Positions 1 through 8,768 of a stretch of 39,216 nt of DNA are shown here, piece after piece. How positions within the stretch are numbered: position 1 is the first letter of the stretch; each line of letters begins with the position of its first letter. The stretch covers positions 1 through 39,216 of the forward strand of contig JABIPQ010000023.1 in NCBI GenBank assembly GCA_018698975.1, read 5' to 3'. The translations under genes were made by a program, and so were the position numbers. The notes under the pieces were generated by a model. That model was given only the letters and a program-made list of their open reading frames with translations. It had not been told where the DNA came from and searched no databases. Source of the stretch: Gammaproteobacteria bacterium (lineage in GTDB: Bacteria > Pseudomonadota > Gammaproteobacteria > Pseudomonadales > Pseudohongiellaceae).

Positions 1-61
1 CACGACCTCTGCAATGCCTCTGATAAGTAGGAATAAAGTAGTTTTATTAAACGAGGTAGTT

Positions 62-289
62 ATGAAGTACAAAGGACTCTTTATCGTCATGATCTCGGCG
101 TTCGTAATCACTGGCTGTATCTATGTGAACGAATCTGAGGATGACAGACACAATGACAGGGCTCAGCCTAATGCGGAACCCACAATTGGTCAGGAGTTGC
201 TGGACCTTGAACGCGCTCGCTCATCCGGTGTTATTTCCGGCACTGAATTTGAGTTGGCAAAACAGGCAATTCTGGATGACATTAACTAA
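62..289 (+). CDS. small SHOCT-type lipoprotein upstream of pspA
   Basis: The product is 75 residues. It starts with a short lysine-containing N-terminus and a hydrophobic stretch ending in the lipobox I-T-G-C (Cys19), so it should be lipidated and anchored in an envelope membrane. After an acidic, low-complexity linker, the last 30 residues (LLDLERARSSGVISGTEFE and on) look like a SHOCT domain, a short C-terminal helical module common in small membrane proteins. I chose ATG 62 because it directly begins the signal peptide and has GAGG six to eight bases upstream; an upstream ATG at 14 would add 16 residues in front of the signal. The stop is 11 bases before pspA, so it is probably the first gene of the psp operon. 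Its function is unknown; a role in envelope-stress sensing is only inferred from position. Confidence 0.75.
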   Translation: MKYKGLFIVMISAFVITGCIYVNESEDDRHNDRAQPNAEPTIGQELLDLERARSSGVISGTEFELAKQAILDDIN

Positions 290-300
290 GAGGTATCGTC

Positions 301-969
301 ATGGGTATATTTTCTAGACTTTCAGATATCATCAATTCCAATATTAATTCTCTCCTGGACAAGGCAGAGGACCCTGAAAAAATGATTCGTATGGTCATTC
401 AGGAAATGGAAGAGACCTTGGTAGAAGTTCGTAGTACTTCTGCTCGCATTATCGCTGACAAAAAGGAACTGCTGCGCCGTAACAGCAAATTGGAGAAGCA
501 GGTTGATGACTGGCAGCAAAAAGCAGAGCTGGCTTTAAGTAAAAACAGGGATGACCTGGCAAAAGCAGCATTACTTGAGAAATCTGCGGTCAATGATGTA
601 ATGGTTTTTGTGCAGGAAGATATGCAAAAGCTGGAAGATTCATTAAACAAACTCAGCTCTGAAATTGAACAACTGCAAACTAAACTTAATGATGCACGGA
701 CAAGACAAAAAACTATATTGATGCGTCATACGGCAACCAGGTCACGGCACACAGTGAACAGCAAATTGCATAACTCATCTATTGATGAGGCAATCAATAA
801 ATTCGATCACTATGAGAAAAAGATAGAAGTCATGGAAGGTGAAATTGAAGCGAATGAAATTGGTAATCGCGGTATTTCAGCAGAATTCGATGCCCTGGAA
901 AAAGAAGGCAAGATCGACCAGGAACTTGAAGACCTGAAATCGAAACTCAAGACAAAAAATAAGGGTTAA
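301..969 (+). CDS. pspA: phage shock protein A
   Basis: PspA is a peripheral inner-membrane protein of the ESCRT-III/Vipp1 family. It binds stressed membranes and, in systems with PspF, holds that activator inactive. The protein has 222 residues, the normal family length. The N-terminus (MGIFSRLSDIINSNINSLLD) is the amphipathic membrane-binding helix. It is followed by the typical DPEKMIRMVIQEMEE segment and long heptad-rich coiled coils to about residue 215. A strong AGAGG ribosome site lies just before the ATG. It is followed after 5 bases by pspB, so the pspABC order is kept. No pspF gene or sigma-54 promoter is visible, because the window starts too close upstream. Confidence 0.97.
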   Translation: MGIFSRLSDIINSNINSLLDKAEDPEKMIRMVIQEMEETLVEVRSTSARIIADKKELLRRNSKLEKQVDDWQQKAELALSKNRDDLAKAALLEKSAVNDVMVFVQEDMQKLEDSLNKLSSEIEQLQTKLNDARTRQKTILMRHTATRSRHTVNSKLHNSSIDEAINKFDHYEKKIEVMEGEIEANEIGNRGISAEFDALEKEGKIDQELEDLKSKLKTKNKG

Positions 970-974
970 ATATC

Positions 975-1229
975 ATGAGTGGCTTCTTTGATTCAATGAT
1001 CGCTTTTATGGCAGTAAGTATGCCGATCTGGATTGTATGGATAATTTTCCATTACAAATATGCCAATAAACGCAGTAGCGGTAGCATTAGTGCGGAAGAA
1101 GCCAAACAGTTGGACGAATTGATGGATGTTGCCGACAGTATGGCTGAGCGTATCAAAACTCTTGAATCCATTCTGGATGATGAAACTCCGGAATGGCGTG
1201 ACAAGGCAAGGGAGCAGCAAGGTGAGTAA
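975..1229 (+). CDS. pspB: phage shock protein B
   Basis: PspB is a small inner-membrane protein that works with PspC to recruit PspA to the membrane during secretin or proton-motive-force stress. The 84-residue product has one N-terminal membrane segment (about residues 5-25, FDSMIAFMAVSMPIWIVWI), a basic stop-transfer patch (HYKYANKR) and a cytoplasmic coiled coil with leucines in heptad spacing. This is the normal PspB architecture and size, and it lies in the expected place between pspA and pspC. Its last 8 bases overlap the inferred GTG start of pspC, which suggests translational coupling. Confidence 0.95.
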   Translation: MSGFFDSMIAFMAVSMPIWIVWIIFHYKYANKRSSGSISAEEAKQLDELMDVADSMAERIKTLESILDDETPEWRDKAREQQGE

Positions 1230-1989
1230 CAGGAAGCCCCATAAGAGAACATTGACACTAGACAGGGAACATAAAAAATTTCTTGGTGTTTGTGCAGGAA
1301 TTGCAGAGTACCTGGAAGTTGAACCCTGGACGGTTCGGTTGGTCTTCATGGTGAGTGTTTTATTCGGTGGCTGGTTTCTGATTCCAATCTACTTTATCGC
1401 ATGGTTCTGTCTTGATGATAAGCCGGGTGAGGGGTTCAGTAATATGGCGGAAAGTCAGCCAATGAAGCATTTCAGAACAGTGGATTATAAGAAGCAGCTG
1501 TATAGAAATACAGAAGATGGCAAGTTTCTTGGTATCTGTGCAGGAGTGGCTGATTACCTGGAGGTTAATGTATTCGCAGTACGACTCATATTTCTTGTGT
1601 TGTTGATACTAACTTCGGCAATTCCTCTGGTCGTGTATTTTGGTGCTTTTTTCATTCTTGATAAAAAGCCGCTTACCAGAATGCGTGGCGCAAGATCTGA
1701 TAGCAGACGCAGGTCAGAAAGTCGGCGTGCAAAAAGAAACAGACATGCTGATTTTGTTGAAGACACTTTTAGCAAAATGCATGAAGGTGATTCAGATCAA
1801 GAGGGTGAAAATGCTGCTGAAGACGGCATGGAATCAACCCGTCCCTTTGCTGCAAGAACTTATTCAAAGCGCAGGGAATTTAAATATTGCGCCAGAAAAT
1901 TTACCACTTTGCAGGGTAGGCTGGAAAAAATGGAGGCTTACGTGACTTCCAATCAATTCAGATTACACCGTGAGTTTAAGAATATTTAG
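1222..1989 (+). CDS. pspC: phage shock protein C with two tandem PspC domains
   Basis: PspC is the inner-membrane partner of PspB in the envelope-stress response. I place the start at GTG 1222, inside the end of pspB, because family similarity begins at once (VSNRKPHKRTLTLDREHKKF) and AAGGGA lies upstream. The open frame runs back to ATG 1126, but that part only reads pspB in another frame. The protein has 255 residues, about twice the enterobacterial PspC. Two full PspC domains are visible, each with KFLGxCAG, A-x-YLEV and two hydrophobic segments: residues about 10-70 and 88-150. A basic, then acidic linker follows. The C-terminus (about 220-255) is the coiled segment ending in MEAYVTSNQFRLHREF, typical of PspC C-termini. 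Confidence 0.93.
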   Translation: MSNRKPHKRTLTLDREHKKFLGVCAGIAEYLEVEPWTVRLVFMVSVLFGGWFLIPIYFIAWFCLDDKPGEGFSNMAESQPMKHFRTVDYKKQLYRNTEDGKFLGICAGVADYLEVNVFAVRLIFLVLLILTSAIPLVVYFGAFFILDKKPLTRMRGARSDSRRRSESRRAKRNRHADFVEDTFSKMHEGDSDQEGENAAEDGMESTRPFAARTYSKRREFKYCARKFTTLQGRLEKMEAYVTSNQFRLHREFKNI

Positions 1990-2129
1990 CCTGGACAAAC
2001 AAGCTCGTGATTTTGGCAGCAATTTCTGCAAGGGATGACAGTGTCTCTTGTTATTTTTACCAGCGTTATGCCTTTTTGAATTGACCTTACTTCCTTGCCG
2101 CTGAACGGGCAAACCTTATCATTGGTAAA

Positions 2130-2138
2130 TGCTATAAT
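2130..2138 (+). promoter_or_regulatory. extended -10 promoter element for hrpA
   Basis: TGC-TATAAT is a perfect extended -10 (TGnTATAAT). No good -35 sits 17 bases upstream, which an extended -10 can tolerate. Transcription would start near 2145. The TTG at 2148 would then be almost leaderless, so the GTG at 2163 is the more likely translation start of hrpA. Confidence 0.55.
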
Positions 2139-2162
2139 TGCGCTTTTTTGAAGTGCGTTAAA

Positions 2163-5100
2163 GTGTCGGTATCTGCTAAACAAATATTATCCCTGATTCC
2201 CCAGTGTCTGAGTAAAGATCAGCACCGCTTGCGTATGTCATTGCAAAAAATAAGGCAAGCTGAAAAAGCTGAATCTGGACTGGATGTAAAAAGTACTCAG
2301 TCCGTAAAGCTTGAGAAACTGGCATCACTGGCTGAACACTCTATTTCGCAGGTTCAGGCTCGTAGAAAACGCTTGCCTGCTATTTCATATCCTGCGGAAT
2401 TGCCCTTGTCTGGCAAAGTGGAAGAAATTAAAAAAGCCATATCAGAAAATCAGATTGTCGTTATCGCCGGGGAAACCGGTTCGGGCAAAACCACCCAATT
2501 ACCCAAGATTTGTCTGGAGCTTGGGTTGGGGGTCAAAGGGATGATTGGACATACTCAGCCCCGACGATTGGCCGCCAGAACTGTGTGCAGCCGGATAGGG
2601 GAAGAGTTAGGCGTGAGTGGAACCAGCGCTGTTGCTTATCAGGTGCGTTTTCAGGATTACACCGACGATAATACCTATATCAAATTAATGACCGACGGAA
2701 TCTTGCTGTCAGAGATCCGCGAAGACCCTTTTCTGAATAAATATGACACACTTATTATCGATGAAGCGCACGAACGCAGTCTGAATATAGATTTTCTGCT
2801 GGGTTACTTGAAACGATTGTTGGTAAAAAGGCCTGGTCTAAAACTGATCGTTACTTCTGCAACAATTGATCTGCAAAAATTTTCCTCACATTTTAATGAT
2901 GCCCCTATTATTGAGGTTTCCGGACGTACTTTTCCGGTGAACTTTGTCTACCAGCCCGCTGAAGAGAGTGCTGCTGAAGAGTTAGGGGAGCGTATTATTG
3001 GTGCTGTCCAGGAAATAAAGAAAATTGCTAAAAAAAGCCCGATTCCCCACCGGGATATTCTGGTATTTCTTAGCGGAGAAAAAGAAATTCGGGATACTGC
3101 GGATGCCATCAGGAAGGATAAATCTCTTGATCTGGAGGTGTTACCCCTTTATGCCAGATTGAATAACAAGGAACAAAACCGGGTTTTTCAGTCCCACAGC
3201 AAGCAGCGTATTGTATTGGCCACGAATGTTGCCGAAACCTCACTCACGGTACCGGGCATTGGTTATGTGATTGACACTGGCACTGCCCGTATCAGCAGAT
3301 ATAGCGTGCGCAGTAAAATCCAGCGTCTTCCTATTGAAGCAATCTCCCAAGCCAGTGCAAACCAGAGAGCAGGGCGGTGTGGACGTTTGTGCCCGGGGAC
3401 CTGCATTCGCCTTTACAGTGAAGAAGACTTTAACGGTCGGCCGGAATATACCGACACAGAAATAACCCGCACCAATCTGGCCTCAGTCATTCTGCAAATG
3501 CTGGTATTGAAATTGGGAGACATTGAGTCCTTTCCATTTGTGGATCCACCCGAAAGTAATGCAGTAAAGGATGGCTTCAAAATTCTGGAAGAATTAGAGG
3601 CCGTTAATTCAGACGGTCGGATCAGTAATAGTGGTCGTCAAATGGCAAAATTTCCAGTTGACCCTAGATTGGCACGAATTCTCCTGTCTGGAGCCAGGCA
3701 TAATTGCCTGCATGAATTATTAATCATTGTCAGTGCGCTCAGTATTCAGGATCCCCGCGAAAGACCTGCCGACAAAAGGCAGGCTGCTGACCAGGCTCAC
3801 AAACGTTTTAGTCATCCCGAATCCGATTTTTTGGCCTGGACAAATCTCTGGGAATTTTTTGAAGAAAACCGCCAGGTACTGGGTAGGAATAAGCTTGGTA
3901 AATTTTGTCATCAAAACTTTCTGTCCTATATGCGCATGAGTGAGTGGCGCGATGTGCATCGACAGTTAAAACTTGTGAGCCAGGAATTAAAACTAAGTAT
4001 AAATAGCGAGCCCGCTGTTTATGAAGAGATTCATCAGTCGTTATTAACTGGTCTGGTGAGTAATGTAGCAAATCGTCTGGAAGATAAAACCTATCTGGGT
4101 GCTCGTAACAGAAAATTCAGGATTTTCCCTGGATCCGAATTACATAATAAAAAATACCCCTGGATACTTGCCGCAGAACTGGTGGAAACATCTCAATTAT
4201 TTGCACGTATGAATGCCCGTGTCGAGCCGCTCTGGATTGAAAAACAGGCAGGTAAACTGCTAAAACATCATTATGCTGAGCCCCACTGGGAAAAACGCCA
4301 GGGGAAAGTCATAGCTCTGGAAAAAGTCAGTCTTTATGGGCTGGTACTTGCAGAAAACCGTAAAGTGAACTACAGCCTTATTGATCCTCTTGTTAGCAGG
4401 GAAATTTTTATACGGGAGGGCTTGGTCCCGGCTGAGGTCAATACCAGAGTCGCGTTTTATGCTCATAACGCCGGCCTGATAAAGGAGATTGAAAATCTTG
4501 AGGATAGAACCCGGCGTAAAGATATTCTGATTAATGATGAAGACTTGTTCCGCTTATATGATCCCCTGATTCCCGAGCATGTGTTTGATCAGGCCAGTCT
4601 CGAGCGCTGGGTAAAAAAATTGCCTGATGCCAAGCTGAAAAGGCTGCTTTTTAATAGACAAGACTTACAGAATAAAACAGAAGATGATTTAAATCTGACT
4701 GCATTTCCTGATCAGATACAAGCCGGCCATTTGACACTGGATATTGAATATCAGTTTGAGCCAGGCAAATCAGCTGATGGTGTTTCGGTAGATGTTCCCA
4801 TATCAGTGTTAATGCAGTTGAAGGAAGAAGACCTGGACTGGTTAGTCCCTGGCATGTTGCGCGAGAAGTGTATTGCGATGGTGAAAGCCTTGGCTAAACC
4901 CATCAGGAAGAATTTTGTGCCGGTGCCTGATTATATTGATCAGGTTTTGACGCAGATTGAGCAAGGTGAGGGGGACCTCAAAGCAGTACTTGCCAGTCAG
5001 CTGCAACGACTTGCTGCAGTTTCCATTCCCCCCGACAGTTGGCGAGACTTTGTGCTTCCGGAACATTTGAAAATGAATATCAATGTGCTGGATGCAAATG

Positions 5101-6062
5101 GGCGCGTGCTTGATAACGACAGAAGCTTAAGCCAGCTAAAAGAAAAGTTTGCCGAGCAGGCGCGTCAGGTGATGGCCGGTTTCTCTGAAGCGACTATCGA
5201 AAAGTCAGGACTGACTGACTGGGATTTTGGCAAACTCGAAAAAGTACATGAAATAAAACAGGGGGGATTAACATTATTGTCATGGCCCGCTTTGGTGGAT
5301 GAGGGAGATTCGGTATCTCTTAAACTGGAGGACTCCCCCTTTGCCGCCATCAAACATTCCAGATCCGGCGTCGCCAGACTCTATATGCTGAAAAACAGAC
5401 AACAATGGAAATACCTGCAAAAACAACTTTTACAGGATCCATCCAGGCTCCCGGCGATGAAAGGTCTGGGTGGTAGAGATGCTCTGGTCGTAGCGCTCAT
5501 TCAGGCAAGCTACCAGGCTGCATTCCAGCTTGATCAACGTTTACCACAGGACAGGGATGAATTTGAGGAAGTATATAATGCTGGTCGCCCAGAACTAATT
5601 GAGACATCTACAAGGCTCGAGTCACTAATGTACAAGATACTCAAGATTTACGGAACACTGTCTGTGAATTTGAGTCGGTTCAAGGCCCTTGAGGAATTAA
5701 CCTTACAGCAGGATATAGCCTCGCAATTAAAGTCTCTGGTATATAATGGTTTTTTGGCTGAAACACCGGTAGAAATTCTTGCTGAGTTTCCAAGATATTT
5801 TTCGGCTATCGAGCTAAGGCTGGAAAAATATCCACGCCAAAAACAAAAGGACAAGGAGTTGTCGGCAATGTTACAAGCCTGGTGGGTCCGTTATGAAGAG
5901 AGGTTGAATTTGTTTCGTGGTCAGCATAAAAGCAGCGCTGAACTGGAAAATTTCCGCTGGATGCTGGAGGAGCTCAGAGTCTCATTGTTTGCCCAGGCAC
6001 TCGGTACACGCTATCCCATCTCGGAAAAGCGTTTGGAAAAAGCCTGGGCTGAAATAAGATAA
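2163..6062 (+). CDS. hrpA: ATP-dependent RNA helicase HrpA (DEAH box)
   Basis: HrpA is a DEAH-box RNA helicase that acts on ribosome-associated and fimbrial mRNA in enterobacteria. The product has about 1299 residues, matching the 1300 of E. coli HrpA. Motif I GETGSGKTTQLPK is near residue 102, the DEAH box (IIDEAHERSLNID) near 200, SATID near 230, and the motif VI region QRAGRCGR near 400. Then come the HA2/OB-fold region and the long HrpA-specific C-terminal domain (DUF3418) to the end. The frame is open to TTG 2148; I prefer GTG 2163 because the predicted transcription start is near 2145 and E. coli similarity begins around residue 8. Both codons are non-ATG, so the start remains uncertain. 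It is a single-gene unit. Confidence 0.95.
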   Translation: MSVSAKQILSLIPQCLSKDQHRLRMSLQKIRQAEKAESGLDVKSTQSVKLEKLASLAEHSISQVQARRKRLPAISYPAELPLSGKVEEIKKAISENQIVVIAGETGSGKTTQLPKICLELGLGVKGMIGHTQPRRLAARTVCSRIGEELGVSGTSAVAYQVRFQDYTDDNTYIKLMTDGILLSEIREDPFLNKYDTLIIDEAHERSLNIDFLLGYLKRLLVKRPGLKLIVTSATIDLQKFSSHFNDAPIIEVSGRTFPVNFVYQPAEESAAEELGERIIGAVQEIKKIAKKSPIPHRDILVFLSGEKEIRDTADAIRKDKSLDLEVLPLYARLNNKEQNRVFQSHSKQRIVLATNVAETSLTVPGIGYVIDTGTARISRYSVRSKIQRLPIEAISQASANQRAGRCGRLCPGTCIRLYSEEDFNGRPEYTDTEITRTNLASVILQMLVLKLGDIESFPFVDPPESNAVKDGFKILEELEAVNSDGRISNSGRQMAKFPVDPRLARILLSGARHNCLHELLIIVSALSIQDPRERPADKRQAADQAHKRFSHPESDFLAWTNLWEFFEENRQVLGRNKLGKFCHQNFLSYMRMSEWRDVHRQLKLVSQELKLSINSEPAVYEEIHQSLLTGLVSNVANRLEDKTYLGARNRKFRIFPGSELHNKKYPWILAAELVETSQLFARMNARVEPLWIEKQAGKLLKHHYAEPHWEKRQGKVIALEKVSLYGLVLAENRKVNYSLIDPLVSREIFIREGLVPAEVNTRVAFYAHNAGLIKEIENLEDRTRRKDILINDEDLFRLYDPLIPEHVFDQASLERWVKKLPDAKLKRLLFNRQDLQNKTEDDLNLTAFPDQIQAGHLTLDIEYQFEPGKSADGVSVDVPISVLMQLKEEDLDWLVPGMLREKCIAMVKALAKPIRKNFVPVPDYIDQVLTQIEQGEGDLKAVLASQLQRLAAVSIPPDSWRDFVLPEHLKMNINVLDANGRVLDNDRSLSQLKEKFAEQARQVMAGFSEATIEKSGLTDWDFGKLEKVHEIKQGGLTLLSWPALVDEGDSVSLKLEDSPFAAIKHSRSGVARLYMLKNRQQWKYLQKQLLQDPSRLPAMKGLGGRDALVVALIQASYQAAFQLDQRLPQDRDEFEEVYNAGRPELIETSTRLESLMYKILKIYGTLSVNLSRFKALEELTLQQDIASQLKSLVYNGFLAETPVEILAEFPRYFSAIELRLEKYPRQKQKDKELSAMLQAWWVRYEERLNLFRGQHKSSAELENFRWMLEELRVSLFAQALGTRYPISEKRLEKAWAEIR

Positions 6063-6195
6063 GTCTGTAACAAGTCTGCAATACAAATACTTGGGAATCA
6101 AAATGAATCTGTTGTAATCCTGTTTTTAACTGATGGAATTGAAGACAGATATTAATAATTAATATTTTTGAATATAGGGCGTATTATCAGCCAAT

Positions 6196-6916
6196 ATGAG
6201 CACAGCTATCTCCATTCACAAAATCAGTAGTTATTGCGCAGCTCTGGTAGGGCTTGCCGTATGTCTGGTTGTGCCACAAATTAAGGCGCAGGCTGCTGAT
6301 GTTGATCCGTTCATCACGGTAAATCGCAGCTTATATGATTTGAATGAGGCCTTTGATGACCTTATTGTCCAACCTATTAGCCGTGGCTATGATGTGGTCA
6401 TTCCCGGTTTTGGGAAACGCGGTGTATCGAACTTCTTGAATAATCTGGATGATGTCAACGTTGTCTTTAATGATCTGCTACAACTTAAAATTAAAAATGC
6501 ATTACAGGATTCAAGTAGACTGCTTATCAATTCTACGCTTGGAATAGGGGGGGGTTATTGATGTGGCATCCGACTTTGGCCTGTATAAAAATGATGAAGA
6601 TTTTGGCCAGACACTGGGTTATTGGGGGGTACCTTCTGGTCCCTATGTAGTCATTCCCTTTTTAGGGAATAGCACAGTGCGTGATGTCATTGGTTTTATT
6701 CCTGACTACCTAATGAATCCGATTTTTTGGCTACAGGATGAAGGCGAACGCTATACACTTTATGCAATGCATACTGTTGATACTCGCTTGTATTACCTGG
6801 CAGCCGAATCTATGGTTAGTGGCGATCAATATACTTATGTCCGTGACGCCTTTTTACAGAGAAGGGAGTATTTAGTGGCAGATGGTGTGGTATATGATGA
6901 ATGGGATGACTTTTAA
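6196..6916 (+). pseudogene. mlaA: mlaA (vacJ), frameshifted in an 8-G tract
   Basis: MlaA is the outer-membrane component of the Mla retrograde phospholipid transport system. Two adjacent frames encode its halves. Frame one (6196-6561) gives a signal peptide (cleavage likely after AQA, residues 30-32) and the domain start DPFITVNRSLYDLNEAFDD through NSTLGIGG. Frame two (from about 6555) continues IDVASDFGLYKNDEDFGQTL, GPYVVIPFLG and VRDAFLQRREYL to the stop at 6916. The break lies in eight consecutive G (6547-6554). Seven G would join the halves as LGIGG-VIDVASD, the normal family sequence, giving about 240 residues. No lipobox is evident, unlike E. coli MlaA. This may be a sequencing error, a pseudogene, or a slippage switch; every other residue looks intact, which argues against an old pseudogene. 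Confidence 0.88.
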
Positions 6917-6965
6917 TTTTATGTTTTTTAATAGCTTTAAGACTGACTTTTCCTTCAATATATTT

Positions 6966-7259
6966 TCAGAACATTTCAACAATAAGGGCGCCTACTCGGC
7001 AACGTCCTTTTGACAGAGGCTGAGCATTTTTAATTTCAATTAATGCCTGGAACGCCTGTGTATTTTTATGACCGTCATGGACTTTGACACGGCATTCTGT
7101 GCCAATAGGAATCACGCATTCCAGGTCGAGGCCCAGTCCGCTATCACTAATATCTGTGCAAATTCCTTCAAGAGCTTTGGGCGGGGTACCATAATACAAG
7201 GTAACCGCAGTTTTGAGCTTTACTCTTTCAAAGTCACGTTTTTCATAAGCATAAGCCAT
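6966..7259 (-). CDS. single-domain PilZ protein
   Basis: This 97-residue protein is essentially one PilZ domain, the cyclic-di-GMP receptor fold. The two ligand motifs are visible: RxxxR at residues 8-12 (RDFER) and DxSxxG (DISDSGLGL) near residues 39-44. The C-terminal part (CRVGALIVEMF) matches the last strand of the barrel. Both binding motifs are complete, so nucleotide binding is expected. It is convergent with mlaA and divergent from the HsbR-like gene, sharing a 289-base gap with it that holds two dyad sites. Its target is unknown; the next-door phosphatase/STAS pair suggests a link to motility or biofilm control, which is inference. Confidence 0.88.
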   Translation of the reverse strand: MAYAYEKRDFERVKLKTAVTLYYGTPPKALEGICTDISDSGLGLDLECVIPIGTECRVKVHDGHKNTQAFQALIEIKNAQPLSKGRCRVGALIVEMF

Positions 7260-7548
7260 ATTTCATCCTGTAGAACTGCAATAGTTGCTAGATACTGTAC
7301 CTTATTATTTTTCAATTGTGATCATTATCATTCTATTTTGTGATCTTAATCATCCCTTTTAGTAAAACTATTAACGCTCTGATGTTGCAGGCTGTACTAG
7401 AAGGGAGTAATGTGTTTCACACTCCTAACCGCAGTGAATTCAAGGTGTAAGCGATTAATTTTTAGCTGTATTGAGGGCAGTCATTTTAGATAATTCAAGA
7501 TTTTTATTCGACATGTCCTTCGTCAGAATTGATCCAGTTTGTTGGTAA
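7260..7548. other. divergent intergenic region between PilZ gene and hsbR-like gene
   Basis: This 289-base A/T-rich gap separates two divergent starts and must carry promoters for both. I see the pair of dyad sites at 7316-7353 described separately. The rest shows no open frame or tRNA. The plus-strand gene has only a weak ribosome site (TTGGT) before its ATG. Confidence 0.6.
7316..7353. promoter_or_regulatory. two CRP/FNR-like operator sites, 22 bp apart
   Basis: TTGTGATCATTATCAT (7316-7331) and TTGTGATCTTAATCAT (7338-7353) match at 14 of 16 positions. Each is a dyad of the form TGAT-N4-ATCA preceded by GTG. The start of each fits the CRP half-site TGTGA, and the core fits the FNR box core TTGAT-N4-ATCAA. 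The spacing of 22 bp is about two helical turns, so dimers would bind on the same face. The factor is not identified. Confidence 0.5.
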
Positions 7549-8760
7549 ATGAAAAATCAGGAAAATACTTTAGTTTTAGTGATTGACGATGATAAGGTCG
7601 TCAGGGAAAGTATTGCCTCCTATCTTTCAAATAATGGCTACAGAGTCGTTCTTGCTGCAAGCAATGAGCAAGGAATCGACGCCTACCATTCTTCAAGTCC
7701 TGTCCTGGTAATTTACGATATCAATATGCCTGACCAAAAAGGCTTTGATACCTTGACTGCGATATTCAATCACTCTCCAACTCAAGCTATAATTATTCTT
7801 AGCGATGGGGGAAATACAGAAGAAGTTATTCGCGCCATGAGATTAGGGGTCAGTGATTATTTATTTAAACCGCTGGATGATATGGAGATACTCAGTATCT
7901 CTATTGAAAATACTCTCAACCGTGCACGCTTGATCGCTGAAAATAACCTTTATCGTAAAAATCTGGAAGAAATTAACAAGGAACTTGAAGAACGGATAGA
8001 GATTTTTCAGATGGATCAGCAAGCGGGCAGGCAAGTGCAGATAAGTATGCTGCCAACATCGCCACAAATCATTAACAACTTTCAATTTGATCATCAGGTA
8101 ATACCTTCGCTTTACCTGAGCGGTGATTCAGTCGATTACCAGTTGATTGGCAGAAACAAAGTGCTCTTCTATATTGGCGATGTTTCGGGCCATGGATCAT
8201 CCTCTGCTTTTGTTACAGTGTTATTGAGGTTTCGGATCGCACAAATGCGCCGGGAATATATTCGCGGCAGATTTGATGAGGAATTCTCTCCGGCACATAT
8301 CCTGGAGGTATTGAACAGGGATTTACTTGATGCCGGGCTGGATAAGCATATAACTGTCTGCATGGGTATTCTGGACGACAAGGAAAACACACTGGAATAT
8401 AGTATAGCCGGACATCACCCCTTGCCGATTATTTATGAAAATGGCTCAACAAGATTTATTGAGCCGGTTAAAAGAAGTTTTCCTATCGGACTTCTGGCCG
8501 AAGCAACTTACTTTAATGAAAAAATTTCGCTAAGTGATGACTTTGCCTTGTTTTTATTTTCTGACGGAATTCTTGAACATTTGCCAGGCAAGGATATGGC
8601 AGAGCAGGAAGCCAAAATGCTGGCAGTTATAAATGAACGCAAAGGCGATTTTAAAAAAGTCAAAACAGGTTTAAACTTGCATCATGGTATCAAAGTGCCA
8701 GATGATATTGCAGTACTTAGTGCAAGGCATAGTACAAATTCTAGCAGGACATCTGGTTAG
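7549..8760 (+). CDS. response regulator with PP2C/SpoIIE phosphatase output (HsbR-like)
   Basis: The 403-residue protein has a CheY-like receiver at residues 8-125: acidic pocket Asp13-15, phospho-acceptor Asp57 (VIYDINMPD), Ser85 and Lys107 (LFKP). A coiled linker follows (about 126-160), then a SpoIIE/PP2C-type serine phosphatase domain (about 165-395) with GDSVDY (192-197), GDVSGHG (210-216), FSDGILE (337-343) and PDDIAVL (384-390), so the metal-binding aspartates are present. This is the layout of Pseudomonas HsbR, which acts on the anti-sigma antagonist HsbA downstream of HptB. The next gene, 8 bases away, encodes an HsbA-like STAS protein, which supports the same partner-switching role. 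No cognate kinase is in the window. Confidence 0.92.
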   Translation: MKNQENTLVLVIDDDKVVRESIASYLSNNGYRVVLAASNEQGIDAYHSSSPVLVIYDINMPDQKGFDTLTAIFNHSPTQAIIILSDGGNTEEVIRAMRLGVSDYLFKPLDDMEILSISIENTLNRARLIAENNLYRKNLEEINKELEERIEIFQMDQQAGRQVQISMLPTSPQIINNFQFDHQVIPSLYLSGDSVDYQLIGRNKVLFYIGDVSGHGSSSAFVTVLLRFRIAQMRREYIRGRFDEEFSPAHILEVLNRDLLDAGLDKHITVCMGILDDKENTLEYSIAGHHPLPIIYENGSTRFIEPVKRSFPIGLLAEATYFNEKISLSDDFALFLFSDGILEHLPGKDMAEQEAKMLAVINERKGDFKKVKTGLNLHHGIKVPDDIAVLSARHSTNSSRTSG

Positions 8761-8768
8761 ACAAAGCT

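Noticed and set aside
1-61. sigma-54 promoter for the psp operon
   Set aside because: No TGGCAC-N5-TTGC pattern is visible; the promoter may lie before the window.
1640-1945. 101-residue open frame within pspC
   Set aside because: It is an alternative frame of the conserved double PspC gene and has no recognisable motif.
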